DNA of 64,000 nt from Hybos culiciformis (Eukaryota; Arthropoda; Insecta; Diptera; Hybotidae): the NCBI GenBank assembly GCA_964007475.1, contig OZ023274.1:58424076-58488075 (forward strand), read 5' to 3'. Of the stretch, positions 41,524 to 52,630 are shown one piece after another. Below the pieces are notes generated by a model. It was not told where the DNA came from and ran no database searches. It was given only the letters and a program-made list of their open reading frames with translations. The position numbers and the translations under genes are program-made. Position 1 is the stretch's first letter. Every line of letters starts with the position of its first letter.

Positions 41524-42290
41524 GTTTTTTTGCACACAAATGTCAAAAATTAGAAAAAAAAAAAAAAAGGAACGCCGTTACTATTATTAAGGTTATAAAT
41601 CAGCTTTCAACTTTTTACATTAGCCGCACGGTCGCTGCTAAGTTTTATTTTTCAATTCACAAAAATGCAAAATTTTATTTTATTTTAGATGTGAAACATT
41701 TATTAATTAATAAAAATGTTTATAAAATATTCACATATCTGCGAAGTATCTAAATAAAATCTAAATTTCGTATTTTTCATTCAAAATTCAATTTAAATAA
41801 ACATTTTATGTGACCACAGATAGGGACTGTCAAAACAGTGAATTGACAGATAAAATAAAATTGACAATGTCTTAAGTAAGTATAGCGATATGTATTGGAG
41901 TTTCCATAAGTAGCACGCTTGTATAAACCTGTTCATATAACATTTTAATGCCTACGAATAATTTCATAGTACCTACAAAAAAAATTTATACCATCAGTTC
42001 AATAGATTTAATAAAAAACTTGTAAAAACCTATTCACAATTATCATATCTCACTCTTCTCTTTCATATTTCTTTCTTTTATAAATTTTGAACATGTTTAA
42101 TAATAAGTAAGTAAATGGGCGGGTTAAAACTTTAACAATTATCAGCTAATTTTTTCTGTCAGCTCATCACTTCCGGCTCACTCCATTTTCAATGTGAGTT
42201 CCAGTATTTTTTTAAATCAAAAAGTTGTTGGTTGGGGGAAAAAAAAATCGGTGGGTGAGGGAAATTTTTTTTGCACACAAATGTCAAAAA
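41524..42290. repeat. Segment between direct repeats 'TTTTGCACACAAATGTCAAA'
   Basis: The word TTTTTGCACACAAATGTCAA occurs at about 41526 and 42265 in the same orientation, and a diverged form flanks 37215-37620. This may mark the ends of a dispersed repeat of about 0.75 kb. No coding. Confidence 0.35.
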
Positions 42291-42344
42291 ATAAAAAATA
42301 TAAACTCATAGAGTGTTGGGCTTATAATCGGTCTCTTTTTAAAT

Positions 42345-42890
42345 AAATATTGGCTAAAGTGCAGAACGCGTGCACCCCTCAGATTTCGCTCAAACTTGGT
42401 GGGGTGGTAGAGGCGGTGCCAAAATCACCCCCATGTATTTTTTTTTTGGGGGAAAGCCCAGTTTCCGAGTTTTGGTCCCTCAAAGTTTTCAAAAATTTGG
42501 ATATGGGGAAGGAATTTTTTAACTCCGATTTGGCCTAATTTTGGAGAGGGGGTAGAGGCGTACCCCGCGATGTGTAATCCAAGACGGTTTTGGCGTAAAA
42601 GGCCCCGTTTCAAAGATATAGCCCTTCAAAGTTTTCATACATTCCAAAATATTTTACCATATTATTTTTTTGGAAAAGGGCAAAATATTTCGGCCCTAAT
42701 GCATAAAAATGTTTAAAATAGGAAGCTGTATGCTGAATGGGGGACAGCTGTCGCCTCCCTGAAACCCCTAGGAATTTTTTTGCTTCTAAGCTTCGAGAAA
42801 AAAAAGGGCAAACCGGGAATAAAAAATAAGGCTAAAGTGCAGTTTATGTGAACCACTCAGAACCGGCTTAAACTTGGAGGGAGTAGAGGC
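42345..42890. repeat. Diverged modules of the 35074 foldback family
   Basis: 'CTCAAACTTGGTGGGGTGGT', 'AGAGGCGGTGCC', 'TCCGATTTGGCC', 'AAGATATAGCCCTTCAAAGT' and a second 'CTTGGAGGGAGTAGAGGC' near 42870 match the arms of the 35-kb foldback. It truncates the LTR-like sequence at 43028. The short ORFs 42350-42538 and 42425-42613 are by-products. Confidence 0.65.
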
Positions 42891-43041
42891 TAAACTTAAA
42901 ACTAAGTACCTAGACATGTCTTATACTTTCTTATTAACTAATACTAAGATAACTTAACGAAAGAAAGAAAGAGAGTATATAATACAAAATATATAATATT
43001 ATGTATATAATAATAAGGGGGCACTACACCTTCCTCCTTTT
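42891..43041 (-). repeat. Polypurine tract and truncated LTR of the first gypsy element
   Basis: On the minus strand, AAAAGGAGGAAGG (43041-43029) is a textbook polypurine tract. It is followed by TGTAGTGCCCCCTTATT from 43028, an LTR start resembling the one at 55519. It is cut after about 135 bp by foldback modules. With the inversion undone, this lies 3' of the pol at 1-1018, about 370 bp after its stop once the inserted transposons are ignored. Confidence 0.5.
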
Positions 43042-43067
43042 AAAATTAAGCTTATTTGAGAAATTAG

Positions 43068-44058
43068 GGCTTCTCAAAAGGGATCCCGGGATCCCGGTTG
43101 TAAAATTGAATCCCGTAATCCCGGGATTTCAACCAAAAATCTCGGGATTTCCACTTAATTAAAAAATATAATAGTGATTGCACTAAATTTTAGGCTTAGG
43201 TTAATATCTAAGCTAGACAGAATTAATTAAGTGATTGCTGAATGCGGCGTATACTGTTAGTATAGCGCTAAGTACAATATATAGATTATTTTCTATACAA
43301 TTACCGGGGACCTTCATTATTAGTGCTATGCTAAGTTTTGATGTTTATATATCACATACTCGAAATTTCATTCACTGTTTCAGTATAAAGCTAAAATTAA
43401 AATATACAATTTTGGTATAGAAAAAACACAACCCATAAAAACAAAGTTTTTGATATAAATCCTTTATATGCGAGGCAATTGATATGAAGTTCATATAAAG
43501 GTGTCTGTGTGTGTGTTGATGAGTATGTGATGCCAAAGTATATTGTTATCGACGACAAAGTTATGTGCAAAATTTTACCTCGATTGGATACCGGAAATTG
43601 GATCTATTTTGACTTACTAAGTTTGGAGACCAGGATGTGAAGTTTATATAAAGGTGTGCGTGTAATGCTAAATTAAATTGAAGTGGGTCAATTTTGACTT
43701 TCTAAGTTTGTGGAAACGAATTGAAGTCGGTCTAAAGAATTTAAAAAATAAATAAGTGCAGTTTAATATATATAGAATTAAAATTTATTTAAAATAATCG
43801 AAGTTTGAGGATTAGAAAGCAAATTTCAAGTTGTTAACTAATTTTTTATAATGCAGTATTTTCCTTTTTTATTATGTAAAATATCAACTTAGGTAACCCC
43901 ATCATGTCAAGTTGAAGTGGATCGAAAGCATGGCATTATTTTATGAGATAATTTTTTGTTTGATTTGGGTGTATAAAAAAATTCCGGGATCCCGGGAATA
44001 TGAAAAATTTTGTCCTGGGATCCCGGGATTTGAAAATTGCGGGAAATGAGAAGCCCTA
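43068..44058. mobile_element. hAT-like element (TAGGGCTTCTCA ends)
   Basis: Ends TAGGGCTTCTCA and TGAGAAGCCCTA, with AGAAAT directly repeated outside (43062-43067, 44059-44064). Subterminal GGGATCCCGGGATCCCGG on the left and GATCCCGGGAAT... on the right. hAT by ends; the duplication is only 6 bp as read, perhaps a decayed 8 bp. No transposase seen. Confidence 0.72.
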
Positions 44059-44260
44059 AGAAATATATATAATAAGAAAATTATTATGTTTCAAAAAATA
44101 AGTTTAATTCAATAAAAATAGAAATTTAATTCAGAAAATAAAAATTTTAAATCTAATAATGTAATTGATCAATTTAAATTTTTATTTATATTAATAATAA
44201 TATATGTTAATAGTATATGTTAGACTAATAAGGTTACTACGGTAATGCTTATATTTATAG

Positions 44261-45366
44261 CAATGCCTCTATATACCTAGCCAGGAAGCTAAAAATAAAA
44301 AGAGAGAATTTGTACCTTATTATGATATTATTATATGGATAATTTTTATTTTCGAAGGATCTTATCTGTTCGGGGACCTAGCTTTTAGGAAAAATTTATT
44401 TAAATAATAGATAGTTATATTTATATAATTTGAAAATCCCATTAAAAAATAATGACATTTAGATAGGTAATTTGCACTTTTAATTTTAAAAGCATTGCGC
44501 GAAGGAACATAGATCCTTCCTACATAAGCTTTTGAAGCAAACTGAGAAAAATATTATTTATTAAAATTTTTTTAATTTTCAAAAATATAAGTTGAATTTT
44601 CAGTGGATGACTCCCGTTTATTAAATGTATTATAATAATTATTATTTAGTTTATGTTATAAATTATTTTAATATGAGCGGGTTTTTAAGCCGTATTTTAA
44701 AAAAGAATTCGGGCAATTGAACGTATATTAATTCACCTTATTGCAATTCATCGTATAACAATTAACCATATAATAGTTTACCATATAATAATTCACTGTA
44801 TAGTAATTATACGATGAATTTCTAATACGGTGAATTGCTATACAATGAACTATTTATTACAGGTGAATTCATATTCGATGAATTGTCCGTAAATCAATCT
44901 AAAAGATAAAAATTCTACAATAACGGCAGAAAAAAATGATGTATTTACTATAAGAAGTTTGGAGAAATGTTATTATTGTGTATTTTTGGTTTGACAGTAA
45001 GAAATTTAAACAATTCAATCATTTATCTGAAATAATTAACACTTAAAACTGATTTTTAAAATACATAATATTTTTTGGTTGTTTTATTATCTAAATTTAA
45101 AACTAAATTATTAAAAAATCTTATTTAATAAAATATTTTTTAAGTAGTCAATTAATGCTTCAATCAACTTACAACTTAAAAAATCATAAAAACATCCTTC
45201 CGCTGTAATAATTTTGATGATACTAAATTGAGAATAATAATTAATTTTCTATGTTTTGATTTTTTTTTTTTCATAGTTTTCTTAGGTTTCGATAGAGTCG
45301 AAAGTTTGATTTTGAAAAACTTCGTGAAAAAAATTGAGTTTCCAGGCTAGATATATAGAGGCATTG
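44261..45366. mobile_element. CAATGCC terminal-inverted-repeat element, copy 2 (inverted)
   Basis: Reverse complement of the element at 1148-2267, nearly identical throughout. It lacks the 9-bp duplication near position 1216 of copy 1. Read on the minus strand its left flank is GAATAAC and its right flank is CTATAAA, exactly the two flanks of copy 1 in exchanged order. It interrupts the 3' end of the small ORF at 45587. Confidence 0.88.
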
Positions 45367-45587
45367 GTTATTCTATTCATTTCCTTTTTTACTTTTTTTT
45401 GTATAAATTTTTCAATATAATGTAAGCAAAATTTTATGATTAAAACTACTAAAATAACAATTAGGATGATTTCGATATGGGACAATTGACGTGTTTCTTT
45501 TTCCAATTTTGGGTTGCTACTGGACGCAGTATTAGGACCACTATTGTTGAAAACTACTTCGCTTTGCTTCGATTGCTCCGATCCCAT
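45367..45587 (-). pseudogene. Element B leader ORF 2: small myristoylated membrane protein
   Basis: ATG 45587 opens with MGSEQSKQ, a good N-myristoylation context (Met-Gly ... Ser). It continues with a hydrophilic part and one transmembrane segment ('IEIILIVILVVLIIKFCLHY', residues about 38-57), then a basic tail. Native coding ends at the CAATGCC insertion near 45367; the frame read into the transposon to 45282 is artefactual. The native stop is now at 2280 on the other side of the inversion, giving about 79 residues. Small ORFs between primer-binding site and gag are known in mdg1/412-type elements. Confidence 0.7.
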
Positions 45588-45596
45588 GACTCAATG

Positions 45597-45905
45597 TTAA
45601 GATAATTTTTTGTCAATTCTTTTTAGGTCTTGAATCTGTTTCCGTTCTTTCTTTAACAATTCAATCTTCTTGATGAATTCCTTCTTTTGATTCTTGTCGA
45701 TGGTTAGGGACGCTATTCTGTGTAATTCACCGATCTGTTTGTTGATGGTGACTATGGTGACTCCTCGTTTGAAATAATTTCCCTTTTGCTTCTCAATTGG
45801 AATTGGAATTGGATCTGATCGTTGCTTGTTTATTTGACGCAATCTATAGTCTTCCAATGTTATCGGTTTTGGGTTCTTTTTAATTTCTTCGTCGATAGTG
45901 TTCTT
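45597..45905 (-). pseudogene. Element B leader ORF 1
   Basis: Coding-like from about 45900 to the stop at 45597, directly upstream of leader ORF 2 with about 10 bp between. It is basic and helical ('LEDYRLRQINKQRSDP', 'KKEFIKKIELLKKERKQIQD'). No ATG is visible at the expected start. Function unknown. It lies just after the primer-binding site, so it is part of the element's 5' leader. Confidence 0.55.
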
Positions 45906-45930
45906 TGAGATAATAAAAAAAGGTTTGTGA

Positions 45931-45947
45931 GTTTGGCAGGATCGCCA
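45931..45947 (-). promoter_or_regulatory. Element B primer-binding site
   Basis: TGGCGATCCTGCCAAAC on the minus strand, one base after the 5' LTR. It begins TGG as required to pair with a tRNA CCA end. The tRNA was not identified with certainty; mdg1/412-type elements use tRNA-Arg with a TGGCGA start. Confidence 0.7.
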
Positions 45948-45948
45948 T

Positions 45949-46363
45949 GTAATGAATTCTGGGTTTAATATATTTTATTTAAAGGGGATATTTACCATAG
46001 CTAAGAGCTTACGTATTGGTGTTTCTTGAGCTAATAGCTTAAGTATGGAACTTCTTTTATATTTTTTTTGGAAAAAGCTAAGAGCTGAAATTTTTCCAAG
46101 GTTTTTATTAAAGTTAGCTAAGAGCTGAATTTATTGAAATAATTTGTTGATAAAAAAACACTTATATTTTATTGATTGAAATTACAAGTCTTATATACTA
46201 ATTAAAATTATACAAATATTATTTAGTAAGCAAAAATATCAATAACTAAACAAAAATTATGATTTTGATATTTATGCTTAGTTAACATATAATATAAACT
46301 TAAAAATTACAAAATAAAGGTGAGTGGATTGAACTTTGTGTTTACGTTGATAAACACACTACA
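45949..46363 (-). repeat. Element B 5' LTR
   Basis: The reverse complement matches the 3' LTR at 10260-10682 with few changes: starts TGTAGTGTGTTT at 46363, ends GAATTCATTAC at 45949. Its outer flank on the minus strand is CGTAT, identical to the bases after the 3' LTR at 10683-10687. The two LTRs lie 35 kb apart in opposite orientation, so they can only be one insertion if the segment between has been inverted. Confidence 0.88.
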
Positions 46364-46368
46364 ATACG

Positions 46369-46815
46369 TTAATAAGAAATGCAAAAGTAAAAGGGAAATC
46401 ATATAAAACTATAGAAATGACTCAAAAAGATTTTTTTAACTACAATATCTTTAGAAAAACTATCAAAAAAATTTGGACAAATTTCAGCAAAATAAAACAA
46501 GTTAAAGTCGACAGTAATGAGCCCTATATAATACAAATTAGACATGATTTCGAGAAAAACGAGCCCCTAATATTTAATTTACACACTTTTGAAGAAGAAA
46601 GGCATGTGAAGAATCGTGGTAGACAAAAAATACATACAAACCCGTATGAGACTTCGTTCTTTGCAAAATACATACACATTACCATTACCGATTTCATTAA
46701 AAAAAAAACAAAAGATTTACTTAGCCTTTGCAAGGAAAATCACATTCTGAAATATTATCATTCATTTTATGAAAGATTGCAAACTTTCGATAATGATTCT
46801 GATGATTCCGATTAA
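46369..46815 (+). pseudogene. 3' part of the broken SDNCAGQNKN (DUF7869-like) gene
   Basis: Coding-like right after the CGTAT flank, in shifted frame until about 46385, then open at 46417-46815 with 'IEMTQKDFFNYNIF', 'EPYIIQIRHDFEKNEPLIFN' and an acidic end 'DNDSDDSD'. In the family this block follows the 'SDWY' block found at 10683-10720 on the minus strand. With element B and the inversion removed, the two halves are collinear. There is one single-base shift near the join. Confidence 0.68.
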
Positions 46816-46931
46816 AAATAATACTGTTACTTCTTTTTTTTTTTTGTAAATAAAGAAAAAACAATAAAGTACAAGAAATTATTTATAACAAAGAATAAAC
46901 TTAAATATTTTTATATTCTATTTTTATAATA

Positions 46932-48212
46932 GTGCTTTACCCTTAAAAAAATTTAAAAATTTCAAATTCTGAATTTCAAATTGCTAATGTATTTTGTTAG
47001 TGTAATTTAATGTCAAAAAAAAGTTTTCGGGTAAACACTTTTTTTCATTTTTTTTTCATAAATTTCAAATATCAATAACAAAAGCTGCCAGAGTAGCATT
47101 TTCTTTCCCTAAATTTAGAGGATTTTATTATATCGGTGAAAAATTATGAACAAAAAATTATTGTACAAGAAAAATCTCAGGAAATTTGCGGAATTTTTTT
47201 CATCTGGCATGTTTTTTTTTTTTAATTTGACAATTAGAATGACAGAACTTGAATTTCAAATTTTTTTTTTGTTTTTGTGAATTTCAAATACAAGCTCTGA
47301 GGCGTGTATTTGAAATTCACAACAACAAAAAAAAATTTGAAATTTAATACCATGTCCAAACATAAAATTTTAAACTATAAAAATTTATAGTTTAAGAGGA
47401 CTTGGTACCAGTTTGGATTTTTTGTCCCAAAGTTTGATTCAAAAGCCGTTTTAGATTATTTTAAAGTTTATTTTAAAAAAAACATTTCATTCACAACCTC
47501 AGGAATGTTTCATAGTTTAAAAAGACATAAAACTTTTTAGAATCGGTTAAGGCTTAGTGCTCGAAATCTCTTCAAAACCATTTTGTGACACATAACAATG
47601 TTTTTGAAGAGATTTCGAGCACTTAGCCTTAACCCATTCTAAAAAGTCTTATACCCTTTTAAAGTATCAAACAGTTCGGAGGTTGTGAATGAAATGTTTT
47701 TTATAAATTTAACTTTAAAATAATCTAAAACTGCTTTTCAAAAAAAGTTTGGGACAAAAAATTCAAACTGGTACCAAGTCCCCTTAAGCAAACCGTTCAG
47801 AGATAAAATAAAAATAAACTAGTGTTATTTTGTCAATTAAAAATTTTTTTTGTTATTGTTTATATTTTTTATTATGATTTTTTTGTATGAGTAGAAATTG
47901 TTTTTATTTTTTCACCACATATTTTATTTTGCCCGACTTTATCTACATAAATTATGCTATGATTTATTACAAATAATTGATTTCACTTTTGCTTACTGCT
48001 TTCATTTTCTAGTTTTAATAAGTAGTTTTAGCTTAAACTGGTGTAACTAACTACAGAAATTTTGTATGGTAGAAACCAAAACTACACTAGTTTAAGCTTA
48101 AACTATATAATTTTGGGCCTGTTTGAACGCCGTATTAGACTAACAAAATACATTAGGAATTTGAAATTCAGAATTTGAAATTTTTAAATTTTTTTAAGGG
48201 TGAAGCACTAAT
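46932..48212. mobile_element. Foldback element (AGTGCTTCACCC), copy 2, with nested palindrome
   Basis: Starts TAGTGCTTTACCC and ends GGGTGAAGCACTA, with long complementary arms shared with 13464-13912. A second, tighter palindrome is inserted at about 47394-47790 ('AGGACTTGGTACCAGTTTGG', 'GAAGAGATTTCGAGCACTTA' and complements, centre near 47590). No coding. Confidence 0.78.
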
Positions 48213-50412
48213 ATGTTTGAATATTTTGAAACTAATTACGTTTAAGTTATGGTTTTTTATTTTTATGTATTGTTTCTTTATAATAAAAGCTTATTTCTAT
48301 AGTTTGTTACTAACTTTTATTTTTAAAGCGATTTAAATAATTATTTGTGACAAAAAATAGTTAAACTATTACAAAAAATAGTTAAACTATTACCAAAAAA
48401 ATTACAAATCTCAGTTTAATAATTGAAATTCGATACTAAATCTATTATTATAAAAGTTGTAAAACAAATAGACATTTAACAAAAAAAGATTTCTTAAAAA
48501 TGAAGGATATTTTATTTTCGATATCAAAATTTTTACATATAATATATTGACAAGTCTACATAAAATTAGTGTTTTAACTATAAAGTTATGCAATAAATTG
48601 ATAACTTGACTTAGCACTTACTTTACCCGAAAAAATTGCTTCATTATGTTTACAACTCGATATCTGTGTTAATGAAAACAGTGCAATGCATTAAATCATT
48701 TTTGTAGAAAATAGTATACTTTTAAACAAATAGTATATTTCTAAACATGCTCTTTATTATATGCCGTGAGTTTCGTTGAAATCGAACCATAAACATCTTT
48801 TTTATTCATATTTTGAACTAAATTGCGTTTTTCTCAAAACTATGATTTTCGACTTATCAACATATTCCCATGGATGGGTCGATTATATAGGCATCTTTGG
48901 CTAACTTCAGATCAGAATATTTCCCACAAGGATACCCTCCATGTGTCAAAACAATGAAACTAGTTCGAATGCAGAGACCGATTTCATAGCGCAACCTTGG
49001 ACCATTAAATGTTCGCTACTCCTTTTCGAACTGAACGGTAAAGGCTCCAATATTTTAAAATCAACACCATCTAAAGAAGTGAAACACGTTTGCCCTTGGA
49101 TAGAACCATCATACCGTTTTTCCAAATTATTGATTAACCATTTGTATAAGCGCGTATCATATTGGACGGTTAGTCTGCTTTTAAAATTGCTTTAGAAGTA
49201 AGTTCACTATTATATTACTTCAGAAACATTAAACACCACAAAAGATGTTTTGGATGACAATCAGCATGTCTAATATCCTTCAAGAGTTCCCAAATTTTTT
49301 CTCAAACTAAAGGGCTTACACCAAAGAACTAAAGGTCGAACCCCAATTTTTATGCTTGATTTTAGCTTATGTCCTGTGTAGGAATGTCCTATTTTCCAAA
49401 AAGAAATTGCTTTTATAGTTCATTACTGAGATATAAAAATATTTAATAAAGTATGAAAATAAGGAATTTAGTGAAATAATTGGTATTTCAACAAAAGTAC
49501 GAATAATTAAAAAAAAGTTTTAATGTGTTTTGGTTTAAGAGAATTGGGAAGATGTAAAAAACCTAAATGATTGGAATGACCTACACCTAGCAAAACATAA
49601 AAATACGAGTCATTTACAATTACTGAGTAAAATTTATGCCTCAAATCCGAAATATTTTAATATTGGGGAGAAAGATTTTCGTAGCCCAAAGTTTAGCGAC
49701 TTACACTAACTACAATTTTATCAATTTCCTTTTATAAATAAATGCTTTATAAATAAAAAACGCATAGTTCCAATATTTTAAATTAGTTTTCAAAAAGGTA
49801 TTTCAATGTTCTGTTGTATAGTTTAAGAATGTTATTTGAAACTTTTTGTAAAGTACATCAGATAGGATTAGGTTGAAAACCATAATCCAAGTTTGTGATT
49901 TAAACTGAACAAAAATTTCATAACCGTTCATCAATTTAATGAAAAAAGTTTTAATTTTCGATTCTTAATTATTTCACAAATTATCTTGGGCTGTTGAATT
50001 AAGTTAGAAGTAGTAATGAGTTGGAAGCAAATTAAACGTACGGGAAAACCGATTTACGTGCAGGAAAATTGTTATTTATAGATACGTTGTAGCATTGATT
50101 AAGGATTATCAGATAAATATGTTCTGTACATCATTTTTAAAGTTTCTGTTTTTGTAATATTTCGAAAAATGGTATTTTCTTGTGAGAGTGTTAGTGGAAC
50201 AAAAGCAATACAGCTTTATATATTCAATGTATTTAGTTAACATATTTTTACATTTGCACTCAACTCAATTCAAAATAATAAATAAAAAAATCATATTGAA
50301 ACTTTAAAATAAATTATTTAGTTTAGTTTGCTTTGATAAGCTGTGAAGCTCATTGACGAACTTTTTTTGAAGTTTATACTTCTTTAGCGGCGTTTGATGA
50401 ATTTTGGTAGAG
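48213..50412. other. No gene recognised
   Basis: AT-rich DNA. The 84-codon frame at 48941-49195 has less skewed composition than its surroundings but shows no motif I know. The rest has no ORF of interest and no clear repeat ends. Confidence 0.4.
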
Positions 50413-50526
50413 GGTAAAAATCCATTTTCATATAGAATTTTTCTGAGAATCGTCATCATTTTTCTCAGAAAAATTAGAATAAGAATACTTATTTTTGTAT
50501 TATATTTAAGAAACCCAAAATCATAT

Positions 50527-50597
50527 GGACAATATGGCTTAGTGGCTAGAACATCAGACTGTAAGTCTGAAGGTGCCTGGTTAGATTCCCAATGACA
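50527..50597 (+). repeat. tRNA-like (Tyr-type) sequence 5
   Basis: TCAGA-CTGTAAG-TCTGA anticodon arm with GTA. A box TGGCTTAGTGGC; B box altered to GGTTAGATTCC. Confidence 0.62.
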
Positions 50598-50743
50598 AGA
50601 TTTTTTAATTTCAAATATATGTATATATAGGGCCCAATATTACAAGCAAAAAAATTACATATTCTACCAATAAAAAAATTATGTTCAAAAAAATTAAAAA
50701 ATATTATGTTCAAAAAAATTAAAAACATTAAAAAAAAAATGTA

Positions 50744-50813
50744 TTCATTGGGGAATCGAACCTGACACCTTCACTCTTATAGTCTGATGTTCTAGCCACT
50801 AAGCCATATATCC
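50744..50813 (-). repeat. tRNA-like sequence 6
   Basis: Minus strand: TGGCTTAGTGGCTAG, loop CTATAAG, GGTTCGATTCC. Counterpart of sequence 3 in the left arm. Confidence 0.6.
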
Positions 50814-51083
50814 CATATGATTTTGGATTTCTAAAATATAATAAAAAAATTCTAATAAACCATTCATTTTTTTGTTTTTATTTTATTGTAGTAGAATAAG
50901 AAAAAATACTCAAAAAAGAAAATAAGTAAAGAATTAGAATACTCAAAAAAAGAATTTGAAAAATTAACCCACAAACAAAAAATCTTTATCAATTATAAAG
51001 TATGCCACAAATTGAGATTTAATATTATTTAGGAAAATAAATCAAAAATATTTTTTGTATTTTTTTAGAAAGCTAAACTCATA

Positions 51084-51154
51084 TAGACAATATGGCTTAG
51101 TAGTAGAACATCAGGCTGTAAGTCTGAAGGTGCCTGGTTCGATTCCCAATGACG
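51084..51154 (+). repeat. tRNA-like (Tyr-type) sequence 7
   Basis: TGGCTTAGTAGTAG and GGTTCGATTCC, anticodon arm TCAGG-CTGTAAG-TCTGA. Counterpart of sequence 2 in the left arm. Confidence 0.62.
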
Positions 51155-51373
51155 AGTTTTTTGTGAAATATTTTAATTTTTTTTTTTTATAATAATTAGT
51201 TTTTTTGAGATATTTAAACAAACCAAAATGTTTTTATCAGCCACTAATTTATAATTTACACATTCTATATACATATTCTGTTTTTGAAGCAAAACACAGA
51301 GCTAAGTAAATTGTGGCAAAGGTTATTTTTTGGTTCAAAAAAATTTTCAAATTAGGCGCTCTTTGATTTTTTA

Positions 51374-52028
51374 TTTTAATTTATATAAATGGAAAAACTT
51401 TTAATTAATAAATAGTGTTTTATAATTTTATAATACATATTATAAAATTAAAATGTAGCTAAAAACTTATTTGAGAACTTAGTTGAAAACTGCAAAATTT
51501 CATACATGAATTAATGCAATTGAATATTGCTATAAAATAGATGTAAAAAATAATGGAAACGTTGACAGATGCATAAATTTAAGTATCGAGATCCTATTTC
51601 ATTTTAAAAATTTTATTGTGAAAAAAAAACTATCCTATTCAGAAATCAGTTTTTTAATAGCGAGTTGAATGAACAATTTTTCAATATTGTGGGCAGCGTT
51701 ATTTTAATTTATATAAATGGAAAAAACTTTTAATTAATAAATAGTGTTTAATAATTTTATAATACATATTATAAAATTAAAATGTAGCTAAAAACTTATT
51801 TGAGAACTTAGTTGAAAACTGTAAGATTTCATATATGAATTAATGCAATTGAATATTGCTATAAAATGGATATAAAAAATATTGGAAACGTTGACAGATG
51901 CATAAATTTAAGTATCGAGATCCTATTTCATTTTAAAAATTTGATTGTGAAAAAAAACTATCCTATTCAGAAATCAGTTTTTTAATAGCGAGTTGAATGA
52001 ACTATTTTTCAATATTGTGGGCAGCGTT
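51374..52028. repeat. Tandem duplication, unit about 328 bp
   Basis: Two copies beginning 'TATTTTAATTTATATAAATG' and ending 'CAATATTGTGGGCAGCG', with few differences. Part of the unit matches the left arm at 38690-38840; the remainder has no counterpart there. Confidence 0.85.
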
Positions 52029-52630
52029 CTGCAATATTCACAGCTTTTTCGTGCAATCTTATTTTCACAATAGAATTAACATAATCTTGTGATCATTCAT
52101 AAAAAATGTAGACACCGGATAAAATATCACTAAAGTCCCAACTAATTTTCAAACATGTTTTACCACTTACTATATGACAAGACAGTTATATGTATATATG
52201 TATTTAAATAAGCATTTGTTAATGCTGTTGTAGTTAATAAGATAATAAACGCTAAAAAAAGTACGAATTTCCCGGGAGAAAAATAAGTAAGAAAAGTGAT
52301 CACATTTCATTTCATGTTTCATGTTTTTGTTTAATTTTTTTACAGAGATCATGTAACCACTAAAGTTATAAACATTATATCCTATAAAACAAATTTATAA
52401 TATTGGACGCACTAAACTCGTTACAAATAATTTTATTAAAGGCTTGAGAAACAACATAGGTATATTTTGGCATTGATAGTATAGATATCGATCAAGTAAT
52501 TTATCATTATAGGTTTTCCCGGCTCAAAATATGCAAAAAAAAAAATTCAAAATAGGTAGCTCTGGTGAAATAAAGATTACCAGACCCAATATTACAAGCA
52601 AAAAAATTACATATACTACCAATAAAAAAA

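Larger units (their letters stand above)
50413..52625 (-). repeat. Right arm of the large inverted repeat
   Basis: Reverse complement of 38470-39870, extended by a local tandem duplication (51374-52028). It contains three tRNA-like sequences at 50527, 50744 and 51084, and ends next to the MITE at 52631. Differences between arms are scattered substitutions and indels, so the duplication is not recent. Confidence 0.75.

Noticed and set aside
45282..45366. C-terminal extension of the small membrane ORF
   Set aside because: These codons lie in the CAATGCC transposon, so the extension is read-through into the insertion.
48941..49195. 84-codon ORF as a host exon
   Set aside because: No recognisable domain or convincing splice sites; left as unassigned.
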